Shown: piece by piece, positions 17,939-27,257 of the stretch | How the letters are laid out: the number at the start of each line of letters is the position of its first letter | Position numbering within the stretch: position 1 is the first letter of the stretch | Origin: HGM04593 sp045661205 | GTDB lineage: Bacteria; Bacteroidota; Bacteroidia; Bacteroidales; Bacteroidaceae | Length of the DNA stretch: 64,000 nucleotides | Direction: 5' to 3' | Assembly (NCBI GenBank): GCA_045661205.1 | Contig: JAZRFE010000042.1 | Span: forward strand, 1 to 64,000 | Notes under the pieces: generated by a model | Database searches by the model: none | Seen by the model: only the letters and a program-made list of their open reading frames with translations | What the model was told of the DNA's origin: nothing | Translations under genes and position numbers: made by a program

Positions 17939-20524
17939 ATGAATAAAATTTATTTTTCAAAAATTTTCAAGCTGCTGTTACCCATGTTCATGCTGTTCTT
18001 CGTAACGGTTCACGCATGGGCGACAACAAATGTTGAGGCTAAAAAAGTGGAAATTACCACCGCCATCATAAACAAACTAAGTGAGAAGTTTTTCGAGGAC
18101 GCAGCATGCACACGTCTAAAAGCCGAATATCAGGCTATGAGCGACAAGGAGCTGACCACCGCAATGGAGACGAGCGGAATGCCGTCGTTCATGGTAGCCA
18201 TTGCGCTGAAGGGCAAGAACGGCGATTGGAAACCTTACGAAAAGGAGTTCCGCATACACAGCTACAAGGCTTACAGCGATGCAGCCTATTGGAACAGACG
18301 TCTCAGAAGCACAGGAGGCTCGTACATGGGCAATCCCACCGGCATCTACTGCGACAGTTCAGAGCCTCTATATGTATTCGTGGACACCGACATCCCTGCC
18401 GACGCAACTCTTTATATTGCTGGTTGCATGGGTAACGACGTAATCTCCAGAAGCAAAAGCGGCGTATGCCTCTCAAAGGGCCTGAACATTGTCGAGGGTA
18501 AAAAGGATGCATTGTACTACGTAATCTACACTGCTGACACCCGTTCGCTTACAAAGAAGCTGAGCGAGTGGCCCGAAATAAAAATACACATCGAGGGCGG
18601 CGTGGTGAACGGTTTCTATGACGCGGCACGCAAAAGCGACAAAGAGTACGTGGAGCTGCTCAACGCAGCCACCCACAAACATTTTACCATTAAAGGTGGC
18701 AACTCGCTATTCAACTTCAAGACCTCATCGTACAAGGAGGTGTGGCCCACAAGCATCGAGCGCAGCATCGCTTGGTTCGACAGCGTCAGCACATGGCAAC
18801 AGGAGCTTATGGGATATTGCGAGTCGGTAGCCACCGGCAAGCGCAACCATGCGCCCTATAACCTCAACGGCGGAGAGGCTTTTGCACCCTCTTACTACAA
18901 CAACCCCAACTTTGCCATTGAGGGTAATGCTGCCGATGCAGGATATGCCAACTCTACCCCCTTCCGCACAAGTTACAATTCGGCAGAGTGTATTTACAAT
19001 TCATTCCATGTAGACCACTTTGATATGGATGAATGGTGTGCGGGACACGAGTGTGGCCACAACAACCAGAGGGTGATAACACTTGAGGGTGGCACCGAGG
19101 TTGCAAACAACCTGTTCTCGAATGCCGGCCGTTTCCTTTTCGGAAGAAACATGTCCGTAGGCTCTCCACTCTCATTTATCATGACCGAGCATGCAGCCCA
19201 CATCCCCTACTATGTGCGTTCAGTAGACAGCCAGCTGCGCATGTACTACCAGCTCTACCTTTATTACCATCAGGCACAGAAGAACACTTCGTTCTACCCC
19301 AACCTGTTCAAGGCATTGAGAGAAGACCCGCTGGAGATATGGGGAGACTCGTACAACAGTTCGTTGAAATTCGTGCGCAAGGTGTGCGAAGTGGCACAAG
19401 AAGACCTCACTGAGTTCTTCACCGCGTGGGGATTCTTTGTGCCTTTCGAGGATATGTTCATCGAGGATTACGGACCTCACAGAATGACTGTTAAGCAGGA
19501 GGATATCGACCGCACATTGGCCGAAATCTCCCAATATCCCAAGAAAAACCGCACCATTCTGTTCATCGAGGACCGCGCAAAACACATGTTCACCAATGAC
19601 ATTTTCTCGACACCCGGACAGACACGACGTTTCTCGGAGAAAGTGGGACAGTGTGGCGACCTTGGGCAATTCACCGATTATCTGCCAAATGCCATGGAGC
19701 CTTCGGAATACACCTACATACAATCTGACTCGTTCTACTGCATGTCGGGTAAAGGTGGTGTGGGATTCCTGATGCTCGACAAGGAGGATAAGTTTGTCTA
19801 TGCAGCCAATGCGAAAACATTCTACATACCCACAAGCATCGGCAACGATTTCAGCATCTACTCTATCGATGCCGACGGCACACTGCACAAGACAAAAAAG
19901 AGTGGCTCGGGTACTGTACGTGCCAAACGTGTAAAGGCCGGAGCCCTCGACGACAAGCTCCCCTCGTATGCAATAAAGGCCAAAATCAGTGGCAATATCA
20001 ATGGCACAGACATCAAATATCTGCGCAAACTGACAAACGAGAACAGTCTCTCGAACATCGACCTATCCGAGGCTAACATTAAGGATGGTGGTGAGGCTTA
20101 TTACAAGGAGTATAAGAGTACACCTAATAAAATAGGAGATTTTACATTCCACCATAACAACAATCTCATCAACATCATATTGCCCAACAGCCTCACCGAA
20201 ATTGGCGCAGATGCATTCAGTCGCTCATCGATCAACGAAGCTGTTATACCCGATAATGTTACAAAAGTGGGTGGCGACGCCTACGCTTATTGCCAATACT
20301 TGAAAAAGGCAACCATCGGAGCTAATGTAAAGAGAATCGAGAAGGGTGCTTTTTACGAATCGCCCATCAAGGATGTTTATGTAAAAGCAGTTGTTCCACC
20401 TGTTGTTTCAAGCTACCTATTCTCGAAGAAACCTGTGATACACGTACCGGCACAGTCACTGTCGGCTTATCAAGCATCGGAGTGGGCTCAATATGGTACC
20501 ATCGTTGGTGACCTTAACGAATAA
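17939..20524 (+). CDS. Secreted M60-like zinc metalloprotease with BspA-like leucine-rich repeats
   Basis: The protein has 861 residues with a Sec signal ending VHAWA. The zinc-binding motif HECGH (His370, Glu371, His374) and a downstream Glu (Glu387 in GGTEVANN) match the M60/enhancin gluzincin pattern HExxH(x)nE. The segment MDEWCAGHECGHNNQ is characteristic. M60 proteases of gut bacteria cleave O-glycosylated mucin-type proteins. After about residue 680 the protein has LRR_5/BspA-like repeats (IGDFTFHHNNNL, IGADAFSRSSI, IEKGAFYESPI), which may mediate binding. It converges with the DUF3472 gene across a shared terminator. Confidence 0.88.
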   Translation: MNKIYFSKIFKLLLPMFMLFFVTVHAWATTNVEAKKVEITTAIINKLSEKFFEDAACTRLKAEYQAMSDKELTTAMETSGMPSFMVAIALKGKNGDWKPYEKEFRIHSYKAYSDAAYWNRRLRSTGGSYMGNPTGIYCDSSEPLYVFVDTDIPADATLYIAGCMGNDVISRSKSGVCLSKGLNIVEGKKDALYYVIYTADTRSLTKKLSEWPEIKIHIEGGVVNGFYDAARKSDKEYVELLNAATHKHFTIKGGNSLFNFKTSSYKEVWPTSIERSIAWFDSVSTWQQELMGYCESVATGKRNHAPYNLNGGEAFAPSYYNNPNFAIEGNAADAGYANSTPFRTSYNSAECIYNSFHVDHFDMDEWCAGHECGHNNQRVITLEGGTEVANNLFSNAGRFLFGRNMSVGSPLSFIMTEHAAHIPYYVRSVDSQLRMYYQLYLYYHQAQKNTSFYPNLFKALREDPLEIWGDSYNSSLKFVRKVCEVAQEDLTEFFTAWGFFVPFEDMFIEDYGPHRMTVKQEDIDRTLAEISQYPKKNRTILFIEDRAKHMFTNDIFSTPGQTRRFSEKVGQCGDLGQFTDYLPNAMEPSEYTYIQSDSFYCMSGKGGVGFLMLDKEDKFVYAANAKTFYIPTSIGNDFSIYSIDADGTLHKTKKSGSGTVRAKRVKAGALDDKLPSYAIKAKISGNINGTDIKYLRKLTNENSLSNIDLSEANIKDGGEAYYKEYKSTPNKIGDFTFHHNNNLINIILPNSLTEIGADAFSRSSINEAVIPDNVTKVGGDAYAYCQYLKKATIGANVKRIEKGAFYESPIKDVYVKAVVPPVVSSYLFSKKPVIHVPAQSLSAYQASEWAQYGTIVGDLNE

Positions 20525-20543
20525 ATAGAAACCGTAAAAAAGA

Positions 20544-20589
20544 TTATCAGCAAAAATGGCGACCAAGTGGTCGCCATTTTTGCTGATAA
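20544..20589. terminator. Bidirectional terminator
   Basis: Perfect 22-nt arms (20544-20565 and 20568-20589) with a GC-rich core GGCGACCA/TGGTCGCC and internal A5/T5 runs lie between two convergent genes. The symmetry means that either strand can use it. Confidence 0.9.
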
Positions 20590-20618
20590 CCGTCTGCGCT
20601 TTTCGCGCATCGTATTAT

Positions 20619-23084
20619 TTATCTTATCAATACCTTAGCGGAAGAAACCTCACCCTTGCAAGTCTCGAAACGTACTGTATAGATACCGGGAGTGAAGTCT
20701 AACGAGTGAACGCTTACCATGTCACCCTCGATAATATCGCTGTAAGTACGAGACACAACCAGGCTTCCTGATGCCGAGTAAACATCAACCTTCGCGCTCT
20801 CCATTGTAGAGGGAGCATCAATGTAGATGGTGTTTCCTACTGAGTAGATTTTTGCATTGCCTGTGTCAGCCTTCAGGTTGTCGTCGATAGAAGTTACATT
20901 GGTGTAGAGGGCTGCTCCAAACTCATTGATACGAGTGAAAGCAACTCCTGTCTGTGTGCCTCTGATTGTGAGACGCAAGTAACGTGCTGTTGCAACCGAG
21001 TCGAACTGGAGTATGTATTTTGCAGTGGGAGGACACGAAGTATTCTCGTACACATCGTACCATGTCTCGTTGTCAAGGCTACCCTCGATGAGAATATCCT
21101 TCTGGAAACGTGATGTTCCATCGCTAAGAACAAAATAGAATGCATTGATATCGATAGCCTCTTTACAGTCAATCACGAAGCTATGAGGCAATGGAGCAGT
21201 ACTGCTCTGCCATCTTGAGTGCCAATATGTATCGTCTTTACCGTCGATAATGAGTTTCGCAAGACCGTTGTGTGCACCGTTTTTATTCTCGCCGTTAGGC
21301 TCTTCGCTTGAGAAACTGAGCAACTCCCACTTTGTATTGTCGTACTTGTATTTACCAAGATCGGCCATTGCGTTAAGACGCTCAATTTCATTGGCGATAG
21401 CAAGATCTTCACGTGCTAAAAGTGCTTTTGTATCGATGGTATCCACAGGTGTATTCTTTGTGCGCAAGGGAACCTCGCACTTACCAACATGGAGTTTGTT
21501 GTGGAAACCTCCGGAAACCATTACCCACGCATATTTGTCGTTGGGATCGACATCCTGCCAAATATCGTTGCGTTTACCCATTGCTGTACCACCATTGTTG
21601 TGTCCGAAGTCGGCCTTGTTCATGTGGAACCATTTTTTCGAGCCGGTTCTTTGCTTTGCATAACCGTTTCTGAAATAACCGATGCGTCTCTCCTGACCAT
21701 TGGAAGTAACAAAGCACTCTACAAAAGAGTACCATGAATCGATGAATGAGCTTCTGTTGGCTACACGCAGAGTTGAGATATACTGCCAACCCTTCTCGTC
21801 TTGCGCGTTCCACCATGCAGATACCAGCATGTTGCGCTGCTCTTTGGTGACAACCTTGCCATTTTCCTCGACCTCGTATGTTGCAAGCTCGTTGCGGCAG
21901 TGTGTGATAAACTGTACATATTTACCGAAGTCCCAGAATGCGCCATTGTTACGGAACGACTGCACACCTGTACCCTCGCCTCCGAAACGTTGAGCAACAA
22001 CACCATCGCCTGTGTCGATAGCTGTTGAACGCAAATGGTCGGGAAGATTAGGATCGGTGTCAGTGTCACCCGAGTCCCACTGAGAGAAGAGCACTGTGCG
22101 GTGTGCACCACCCTCGCCTACCTGAATACCCATGTATCCGGCAAGCACACCGAGAGACATCACATATACGGCATTCACAATGCTGTCGCCACCGGGAATC
22201 ATCACCTCTTCGTATGCCCAGTCGAAAGCTTGTCCCGAGGGGAACTGAGGGTGAGTACTTCTCCAGCTCATGATGTGGAGAGAGGGCGACATGAGGATAG
22301 TGGGAGAATAGGGTTCCTTGTTCTTCTCGATATCGAAGAGCCATTTATTGATACTTACGATATTGAGGTTTCCGTAGATACACTCCAGGTCGTATTTGTT
22401 GTAACCGGCCTTGCCAAATTCACATGTAATGACAGGAATCACCTGCTCCTCACCTGTACCTGTGAAGTTGATGATTTTTTCGGCAATGAGCGAGTCGGGA
22501 GTATCGGTGTCATAAACTCTCATGCGGAAACGACCTGTTGTGTTTTCCTTAACAGTAATATTCATTTTGAGGTTGGCAACACCGGCCGCAGTGTGGAAGA
22601 AATAAACCGCATGAGCGTTTTTATTCGACCAGTTGGTAAGTTTCTTTGTAACGCGCAATTTGTCACCATCGCCTACAACATCCGACTGCTCCTGAGGAAT
22701 GGAGATACCGCTTCCGGGCTTTCCATCAACCTCGACATAACCATGACCGGCTGTAATTGCATAGTTCTTTTTTGAGTAAGTTACCGCAGGGTGAACAATT
22801 TTCACTGTATCTGCATAAGCCTTTTTACCCTCGGCATTTGTCCATCTTACACGATAGAAATTCTCGCCGTTTGCACGTACCGCCAACGTTTTTGCATTCT
22901 CGTTAGGGAGTGTATAAAAAGACTTTCCATCGGTAGATACCGACCACTCATACTTTGTTCCCTCATTGGTCGAGGTGAACGTTACCGAATCGCCAATAGC
23001 GACAGTAACCTCTTTCTGTGCATGCACCGCAACAAATGTAAACAGCATCGCGGTCACAAACGAAAGTTTCAGTAAATTTTTCAT
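20619..23084 (-). CDS. Secreted DUF3472/discoidin-like protein with sorting domain
   Basis: The protein has 821 residues with a signal peptide ending VAVHAQ. Order of parts: an Ig-like region to about residue 95, a DUF5077-like beta-sandwich (YFFHTAAGVANLKMNI), a DUF3472-like domain (LAGYMGIQVG, VLFSQWDSGDTD, RFGGEGTGVQSF), an F5/8 type C-like carbohydrate-binding domain (about 590-735; KLIIDGKDDTYWHSRW, YLRLTIRG), and a C-terminal 70-residue beta domain (VDVYSASGSLV, FTPGIYTVRF) that resembles type IX secretion sorting domains. It is probably a glycan-binding or glycan-acting surface protein. A -7 element on the minus strand is at 23145-23153. Confidence 0.82.
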   Translation of the reverse strand: MKNLLKLSFVTAMLFTFVAVHAQKEVTVAIGDSVTFTSTNEGTKYEWSVSTDGKSFYTLPNENAKTLAVRANGENFYRVRWTNAEGKKAYADTVKIVHPAVTYSKKNYAITAGHGYVEVDGKPGSGISIPQEQSDVVGDGDKLRVTKKLTNWSNKNAHAVYFFHTAAGVANLKMNITVKENTTGRFRMRVYDTDTPDSLIAEKIINFTGTGEEQVIPVITCEFGKAGYNKYDLECIYGNLNIVSINKWLFDIEKNKEPYSPTILMSPSLHIMSWRSTHPQFPSGQAFDWAYEEVMIPGGDSIVNAVYVMSLGVLAGYMGIQVGEGGAHRTVLFSQWDSGDTDTDPNLPDHLRSTAIDTGDGVVAQRFGGEGTGVQSFRNNGAFWDFGKYVQFITHCRNELATYEVEENGKVVTKEQRNMLVSAWWNAQDEKGWQYISTLRVANRSSFIDSWYSFVECFVTSNGQERRIGYFRNGYAKQRTGSKKWFHMNKADFGHNNGGTAMGKRNDIWQDVDPNDKYAWVMVSGGFHNKLHVGKCEVPLRTKNTPVDTIDTKALLAREDLAIANEIERLNAMADLGKYKYDNTKWELLSFSSEEPNGENKNGAHNGLAKLIIDGKDDTYWHSRWQSSTAPLPHSFVIDCKEAIDINAFYFVLSDGTSRFQKDILIEGSLDNETWYDVYENTSCPPTAKYILQFDSVATARYLRLTIRGTQTGVAFTRINEFGAALYTNVTSIDDNLKADTGNAKIYSVGNTIYIDAPSTMESAKVDVYSASGSLVVSRTYSDIIEGDMVSVHSLDFTPGIYTVRFETCKGEVSSAKVLIR

Positions 23085-23144
23085 TTTTATATAACTTAAA
23101 AAGGTTTATTTTCCGCCAATTTCAAACAAAAAAACTCTTAAAAT

Positions 23145-23153
23145 GCAAAAATA
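23145..23153 (-). promoter_or_regulatory. -7 element for the DUF3472 gene
   Basis: The minus strand reads TATTTTTGC, matching TAnnTTTG, about 60 nt before the start codon. The 343-nt gap 23085-23428 otherwise holds only the divergent promoter at 23366. I see no small gene in it. Confidence 0.5.
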
Positions 23154-23365
23154 CGACTTTATTTTCAATAAACTATTTAAAATTTCATAAATTTAAACAC
23201 AATAGAGCATATTCTGTCATCGACAGAGGCAAACAAAAAAGCTGATACACCAACACCGGCAACCCTGTTAGAAACATTCTCTCAAACAGAACATCAAAAG
23301 AAAGAAATTAAACAATAAATATTCAAAAAAAACCTAAACTTTTTTCTATTATAAAACATTATGAT

Positions 23366-23373
23366 TATCTTTG
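23366..23373 (+). promoter_or_regulatory. Promoter -7 element for the cytochrome/Tat cluster
   Basis: TATCTTTG matches the Bacteroidetes -7 consensus exactly. A T-rich stretch lies about 20 nt upstream, at the -33 position. The expected transcript start is near 23380, about 50 nt before the cytochrome gene. Confidence 0.6.
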
Positions 23374-23428
23374 CGTGATACTATCAAACACAATAGTCCA
23401 TACCAAAAAACAATAAAAGAAATAAGCC

Positions 23429-24955
23429 ATGACAAAATCGGGCAAAGCAAAAAAATTTTTTTTCATCACATTGGGAGTCATCATCCTGGGATTCTCACTG
23501 TTGATTATCTTTAACTGGTTGTGGGACAAAAGCTCCACAAACGACTCTTGTATGTCGTGCCACTACCACACAGACTCGGACATGATGTGGAAACAATCAA
23601 TGCACCACAACAGCAACAGCGGAGTAAAAACCGACTGCGCAGCCTGCCACCTGCCGCCCAAAGGCACTCTGGACTACACTATGGCAAAAATCTCGACAGG
23701 AATGAAGGATGTATGGTCGTACCTGACAAAAGACAAAGAGGATATCGACTGGGAAAGCAAAGGCGAGCTTGAATATGCAAGTAAAATTGTTTACAATGAG
23801 TCGTGCAAGGCATGCCACGTAAACATCTACCCCGAAGGCATCAGCGACGACGGTATCACCGCCCACCTTTACTACGATGAGAACGAGGAGAAACTCGACA
23901 TGCAGTGTATCAGCTGTCACCTCGACGCCGGACACTACAACCCCAACTATCGGCATGCGGCATTAAAAGAGGCACCCACCATCGGTGGCGACATCCACGA
24001 ATCAGCAGCTGAAATCACCTCATTCGCAAACTTCACCGAGACCGTTCCCGGCACATCGGCTACAATCAACATGATAGCAGTTCCCGGTGGCTCATTCGCG
24101 ATGGGCTCAGACGAGTCGGAGCCTTTCCACAAGAGCGACGAGGCACCCAAACGCCAGGTGAAAGTATCACCCTTCTTCATGAGCGAAGTGGAAATTACAT
24201 GGAACCAATATTGGGCATTCTACGGCGAAACAATGTCCGAAGGCCGCACACCGCCCACAGTAATCTACGAAAACAACTCACGCGAGGATATTGACGCAGT
24301 GAGTGGCCCGACACCCCCGTTCGGTTCTCCCGATCAGGGTTGGGGAATGGGCGAGCGTCCCGCAATCACCATGACACACTACGCCGCAGAGACATTCTGC
24401 CAGTGGCTCTCGCTGAAAACAGGCAAGAAATACCGCTTACCCACAGAAGCCGAGTGGGAGTATGCTGCACGCGGAGGAACATCGACACCCTACTTCTTCG
24501 AGGGTAGCCCCAAAGACTACACCAACGAAGGATTCTGGAACGGCATGTTCGGAGCCGACACAGCACGCATAAACAGCTATGTGATTTACGCAAACAACAG
24601 TAAAAACCGTTCACAGGAGCCTGCCAAAGTATTGGCAAACCCCTTCGGCTTGAAAAACATGTTGGGCAACGTAATGGAATACTGCTCTGACTGGTACGCC
24701 GAGGACGCATACAACAGCCTTGCCGATGGTGCCAAAGACCCCAAAGGCCCCGAAAGCGGAGTTGAATATGTGGTACGCGGAGGTACATACGCGAGCGACG
24801 CAGCCGACCTGCGCTGTGCTGCACGCGACCACACACGCCACGACGAGTGGTTGCGCACCGACCCACAGAACCCCAAGAGTATATGGTGGTACTCTGACAT
24901 TCGCGGCATTGGTTTCCGCGTAGTGTGCGAAGTTCCCGAGGGATTAAATAATTAA
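23429..24955 (+). CDS. NrfH/NapC-like tetraheme cytochrome c fused to a SUMF/FGE-like domain
   Basis: The protein has 508 residues. Residues 10-31 form a membrane anchor. Four CxxCH heme sites follow at 41-45, 70-74, 126-130 and 160-164. The spacing, and CAACHLPPKG with its Lys at the second heme, match the NrfH/NapC quinol dehydrogenase family. From about residue 212 to 500 there is a formylglycine-generating-enzyme/SUMF-type domain (VPGGSFAMGSDE, RLPTEAEWEYAARGG, GNVMEYCSDWY, GIGFRVV). The two catalytic Cys of true FGE are absent: the stretch before RCAAR reads YASDAADL. The domain is therefore more likely a ligand-binding or structural module. The gene opens a cluster with Tat-exported oxidoreductases and cytochrome c assembly genes, which suggests electron exchange between those enzymes and the quinone pool. 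Confidence 0.88.
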   Translation: MTKSGKAKKFFFITLGVIILGFSLLIIFNWLWDKSSTNDSCMSCHYHTDSDMMWKQSMHHNSNSGVKTDCAACHLPPKGTLDYTMAKISTGMKDVWSYLTKDKEDIDWESKGELEYASKIVYNESCKACHVNIYPEGISDDGITAHLYYDENEEKLDMQCISCHLDAGHYNPNYRHAALKEAPTIGGDIHESAAEITSFANFTETVPGTSATINMIAVPGGSFAMGSDESEPFHKSDEAPKRQVKVSPFFMSEVEITWNQYWAFYGETMSEGRTPPTVIYENNSREDIDAVSGPTPPFGSPDQGWGMGERPAITMTHYAAETFCQWLSLKTGKKYRLPTEAEWEYAARGGTSTPYFFEGSPKDYTNEGFWNGMFGADTARINSYVIYANNSKNRSQEPAKVLANPFGLKNMLGNVMEYCSDWYAEDAYNSLADGAKDPKGPESGVEYVVRGGTYASDAADLRCAARDHTRHDEWLRTDPQNPKSIWWYSDIRGIGFRVVCEVPEGLNN

Positions 24956-24973
24956 CAAATCTATATATAAAAT

Positions 24974-26326
24974 ATGAGCGAAGACAAAATGAACAGAAGA
25001 AGCTTTCTCAAAGCATCTTCAATACTAGGTGTAGGCAGCGTTGTTGGAGCATCTGCGCTTCTCGCTGCATGTAGCAAAGAGGACAAAATAGTTCCTTTGA
25101 AACAGCCCGGAGATTTTTATACCCCCGAGCTCCCCGACAAAGCTATCGACGGCAAAGAGTTGAAAGTGGGTGTTGTAGGTTGTGGTGGTCGCGGTAGCGG
25201 CGCCGTACAGGATTTGTTGGCTGCGGCTAATAATATAAAGGTAGTGGCATTGGGTGATGTATTCCCCGAGCGTGTTGAGAATCTTCGCAAACATCTGAAG
25301 GCAAACTACAACCAGGATATTCCTGCCGAGAACTGCTTCGTAGGCTTCGAGTCATACAAACAGGTTATCGATGCAGGTATCGACATGGTTATTCTCACCA
25401 CACCTCCTAACTTCCGTCCCGTACATTTCCAGTATGCGACACAGAAGAACAAACACTCATTCCTGGAGAAGCCCATTGCAGTAGACCCCAAAGGTTACCG
25501 TACAGTAATGGCAGCTGCCAAGCAGGCTAAAGCCAAGAACCTGAGCGTTGTTACAGGTATGCAGCGTCGTCACCAGCGTTGCTACGTAGAGGCCAACAAA
25601 ATGATTCAGGCCGGATACATAGGCGAGATTACTGGAGGTAACGTTTACTGGAACCAGAGCATGTTGTGGTACAGAAACCGCGAGCAGGGCTGGAGCGACA
25701 TGGAGTGGATGATTCGCGACTGGGTAAACTGGAAGTGGCTCTCGGGCGACCACATTGTAGAGCAGCACGTTCATAACATCGACGTATTCTTGTGGATGTC
25801 AGGATACAAGGTTGCCAAAGCAACAGGTTTCGGCAGCCGTCATCGCCGCGTAACAGGCGACCAGTACGACAACTTCAGCATCGACTTTGAGATGGAAAAT
25901 GGCGTACATCTGCACAGTATGTGCCGCCAGATCGATGGTTGCAGCAGCAACATCGGCGAGTTTATTCAGGGAACAAAAGGTTCATGGAACAGCTGGACAA
26001 ACGAGATTAAAGACCTTAAGGGTAATGTTATATGGAAGTTTGATGATGCAAAGGCTCAGGCCGAATTCAAACAGCACAACCCCTATGTTCTTGAGCATGT
26101 GGACTGGGTGAACCATATACGCAAAGGTACAGGCTACGACGAGGCATCGCCCTGCGCAATCTCTTGTTTGGCAGGTATAATGGGTCGCGAGTCAGCATAC
26201 AAAGGCAGCACCATCACATGGGACGAGATAAGCAAGTCTGACCTCGACTACATGCCCGAGAAATTGGAGATGGGCGCAATGGACATGGATGCGCCTTTGT
26301 TCAAGTTGGAAACTCCCGGTAAATAA
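24974..26326 (+). CDS. Tat-exported Gfo/Idh/MocA oxidoreductase, probable lipoprotein
   Basis: The protein has 450 residues. A twin-arginine motif NRRSFLK (residues 7-13) precedes a hydrophobic stretch and a lipobox LAAC with Cys33. Export by Tat implies that it folds with its NAD(P) cofactor in the cytosol. The Rossmann motif GCGGRG is at 69-74 and EKP at 165-167. The active-site helix near 259-270 is GDHIVEQHVHNID. Residues after the lipid Cys are S-K-E-D, a fit to the K-(D/E)2 surface-export signal known from Bacteroidetes. Family members oxidise sugar hydroxyls, commonly at C3 in systems with DUF1080 hydrolases. It lies 18 nt after the cytochrome fusion gene and 19 nt before a Tat-signal TIM-barrel gene. 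Confidence 0.9.
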   Translation: MSEDKMNRRSFLKASSILGVGSVVGASALLAACSKEDKIVPLKQPGDFYTPELPDKAIDGKELKVGVVGCGGRGSGAVQDLLAAANNIKVVALGDVFPERVENLRKHLKANYNQDIPAENCFVGFESYKQVIDAGIDMVILTTPPNFRPVHFQYATQKNKHSFLEKPIAVDPKGYRTVMAAAKQAKAKNLSVVTGMQRRHQRCYVEANKMIQAGYIGEITGGNVYWNQSMLWYRNREQGWSDMEWMIRDWVNWKWLSGDHIVEQHVHNIDVFLWMSGYKVAKATGFGSRHRRVTGDQYDNFSIDFEMENGVHLHSMCRQIDGCSSNIGEFIQGTKGSWNSWTNEIKDLKGNVIWKFDDAKAQAEFKQHNPYVLEHVDWVNHIRKGTGYDEASPCAISCLAGIMGRESAYKGSTITWDEISKSDLDYMPEKLEMGAMDMDAPLFKLETPGK

Positions 26327-26345
26327 TCTAAACACACACTACACT

Positions 26346-27254
26346 ATGGATAGAAGAAAATTTTTGGCAAGCTCAATATGCGGTGCTGCTTCAGTAGCAG
26401 TGGCAACATCGGGCGCATCGTTGTTCACATCATGCGCAGCAGAGACTAAAAAGCCCGCTCCCGAACTCCGCATTTCGTTTCAGGAGGGCACTGCCCCCGG
26501 TAACAACCTGAACGAAAAACTGGACTACATGGAAAAGATGGGCGTAGTAGGCTTTGAGCCCGGCGGCTGGAATCTTGCAAGCAGAGTAGACGAGATTAAA
26601 CAGGCTCTTTCGGGCAGAAATATAAAAGTTTCGGCAATCTGCGCAGGCTTCAAGGGATTCATCCTTGCAGAAGACCCTCAGGTAAAAGCAGAATTCGACT
26701 CTACCATGCGCGAGATTATCGCAGCGGCAGGTGAAATTGGCTCTACCGGTGTCATCATGGTTCCCGCCTTTAACTGGCAGGCACCCTGCAAGCCCCACAC
26801 ACTCGAGACACGTGAGTATTTGTGCGAGCAGATGCACGAGCTTGGCGAGTATGCATTGAAACACAACACAACTGTTATTCTGGAGCCGTTGAACCGCAGA
26901 GAGGCACACTATCTGAGACTTGTTTCGGACGCAGCAGCCATCTGCCGCGACTCAAAGAGCGCAGGTGTAAAATGTATGGGCGACTTCTGGCACATGCAAG
27001 AGGATACATCAGACTATGCAGCACTTATGTCAGCAGGAAAGGAGTATTTACAGCATGTACACATCGCGAGCCGCGGTCAGCGCATAATGCCCGGCGAGGA
27101 TGGCGAACTCGACAACTATGTAGGCGGTTTCCGTGCACTCAAAGAGATGGACTATCCCTATTACGTAAGTTTTGAGTGCGGTACTAAGGGCGAAAGAGAG
27201 CAGACTGTGAAAGCAGCTCTCGAGCTTATTCGCGCACAATGGGAGCAGGCATAA
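26346..27254 (+). CDS. Tat-exported TIM-barrel (xylose isomerase-like) protein, probable lipoprotein
   Basis: The ATG at 26346 gives 302 residues and places the twin-arginine motif DRRKFLA at the very N-terminus (Arg3, Arg4). The frame is open upstream, but that extension is not a signal sequence. A Cys at 30 after LFTS may be lipidated. The mature part is an AP endonuclease-2/xylose isomerase-like barrel: ISAICAGFKGF, TGVIMVPAFNW, TTVILEPLNRRE (metal-ligand Glu), CMGDFWHMQED, QHVHIASRGQR, YYVSFECGTKG. Such barrels isomerise, epimerise or dehydrate sugars, including keto-sugars. It lies three bases before the ResB-like gene. Its likely substrate is the product of the upstream oxidoreductase. 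Confidence 0.87.
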   Translation: MDRRKFLASSICGAASVAVATSGASLFTSCAAETKKPAPELRISFQEGTAPGNNLNEKLDYMEKMGVVGFEPGGWNLASRVDEIKQALSGRNIKVSAICAGFKGFILAEDPQVKAEFDSTMREIIAAAGEIGSTGVIMVPAFNWQAPCKPHTLETREYLCEQMHELGEYALKHNTTVILEPLNRREAHYLRLVSDAAAICRDSKSAGVKCMGDFWHMQEDTSDYAALMSAGKEYLQHVHIASRGQRIMPGEDGELDNYVGGFRALKEMDYPYYVSFECGTKGEREQTVKAALELIRAQWEQA

Positions 27255-27257
27255 GAA

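Noticed and set aside
23429..24955. The SUMF part as an active sulfatase-modifying enzyme
   Set aside because: The two catalytic Cys positions are not Cys by my alignment, and no sulfatase gene is in the window.
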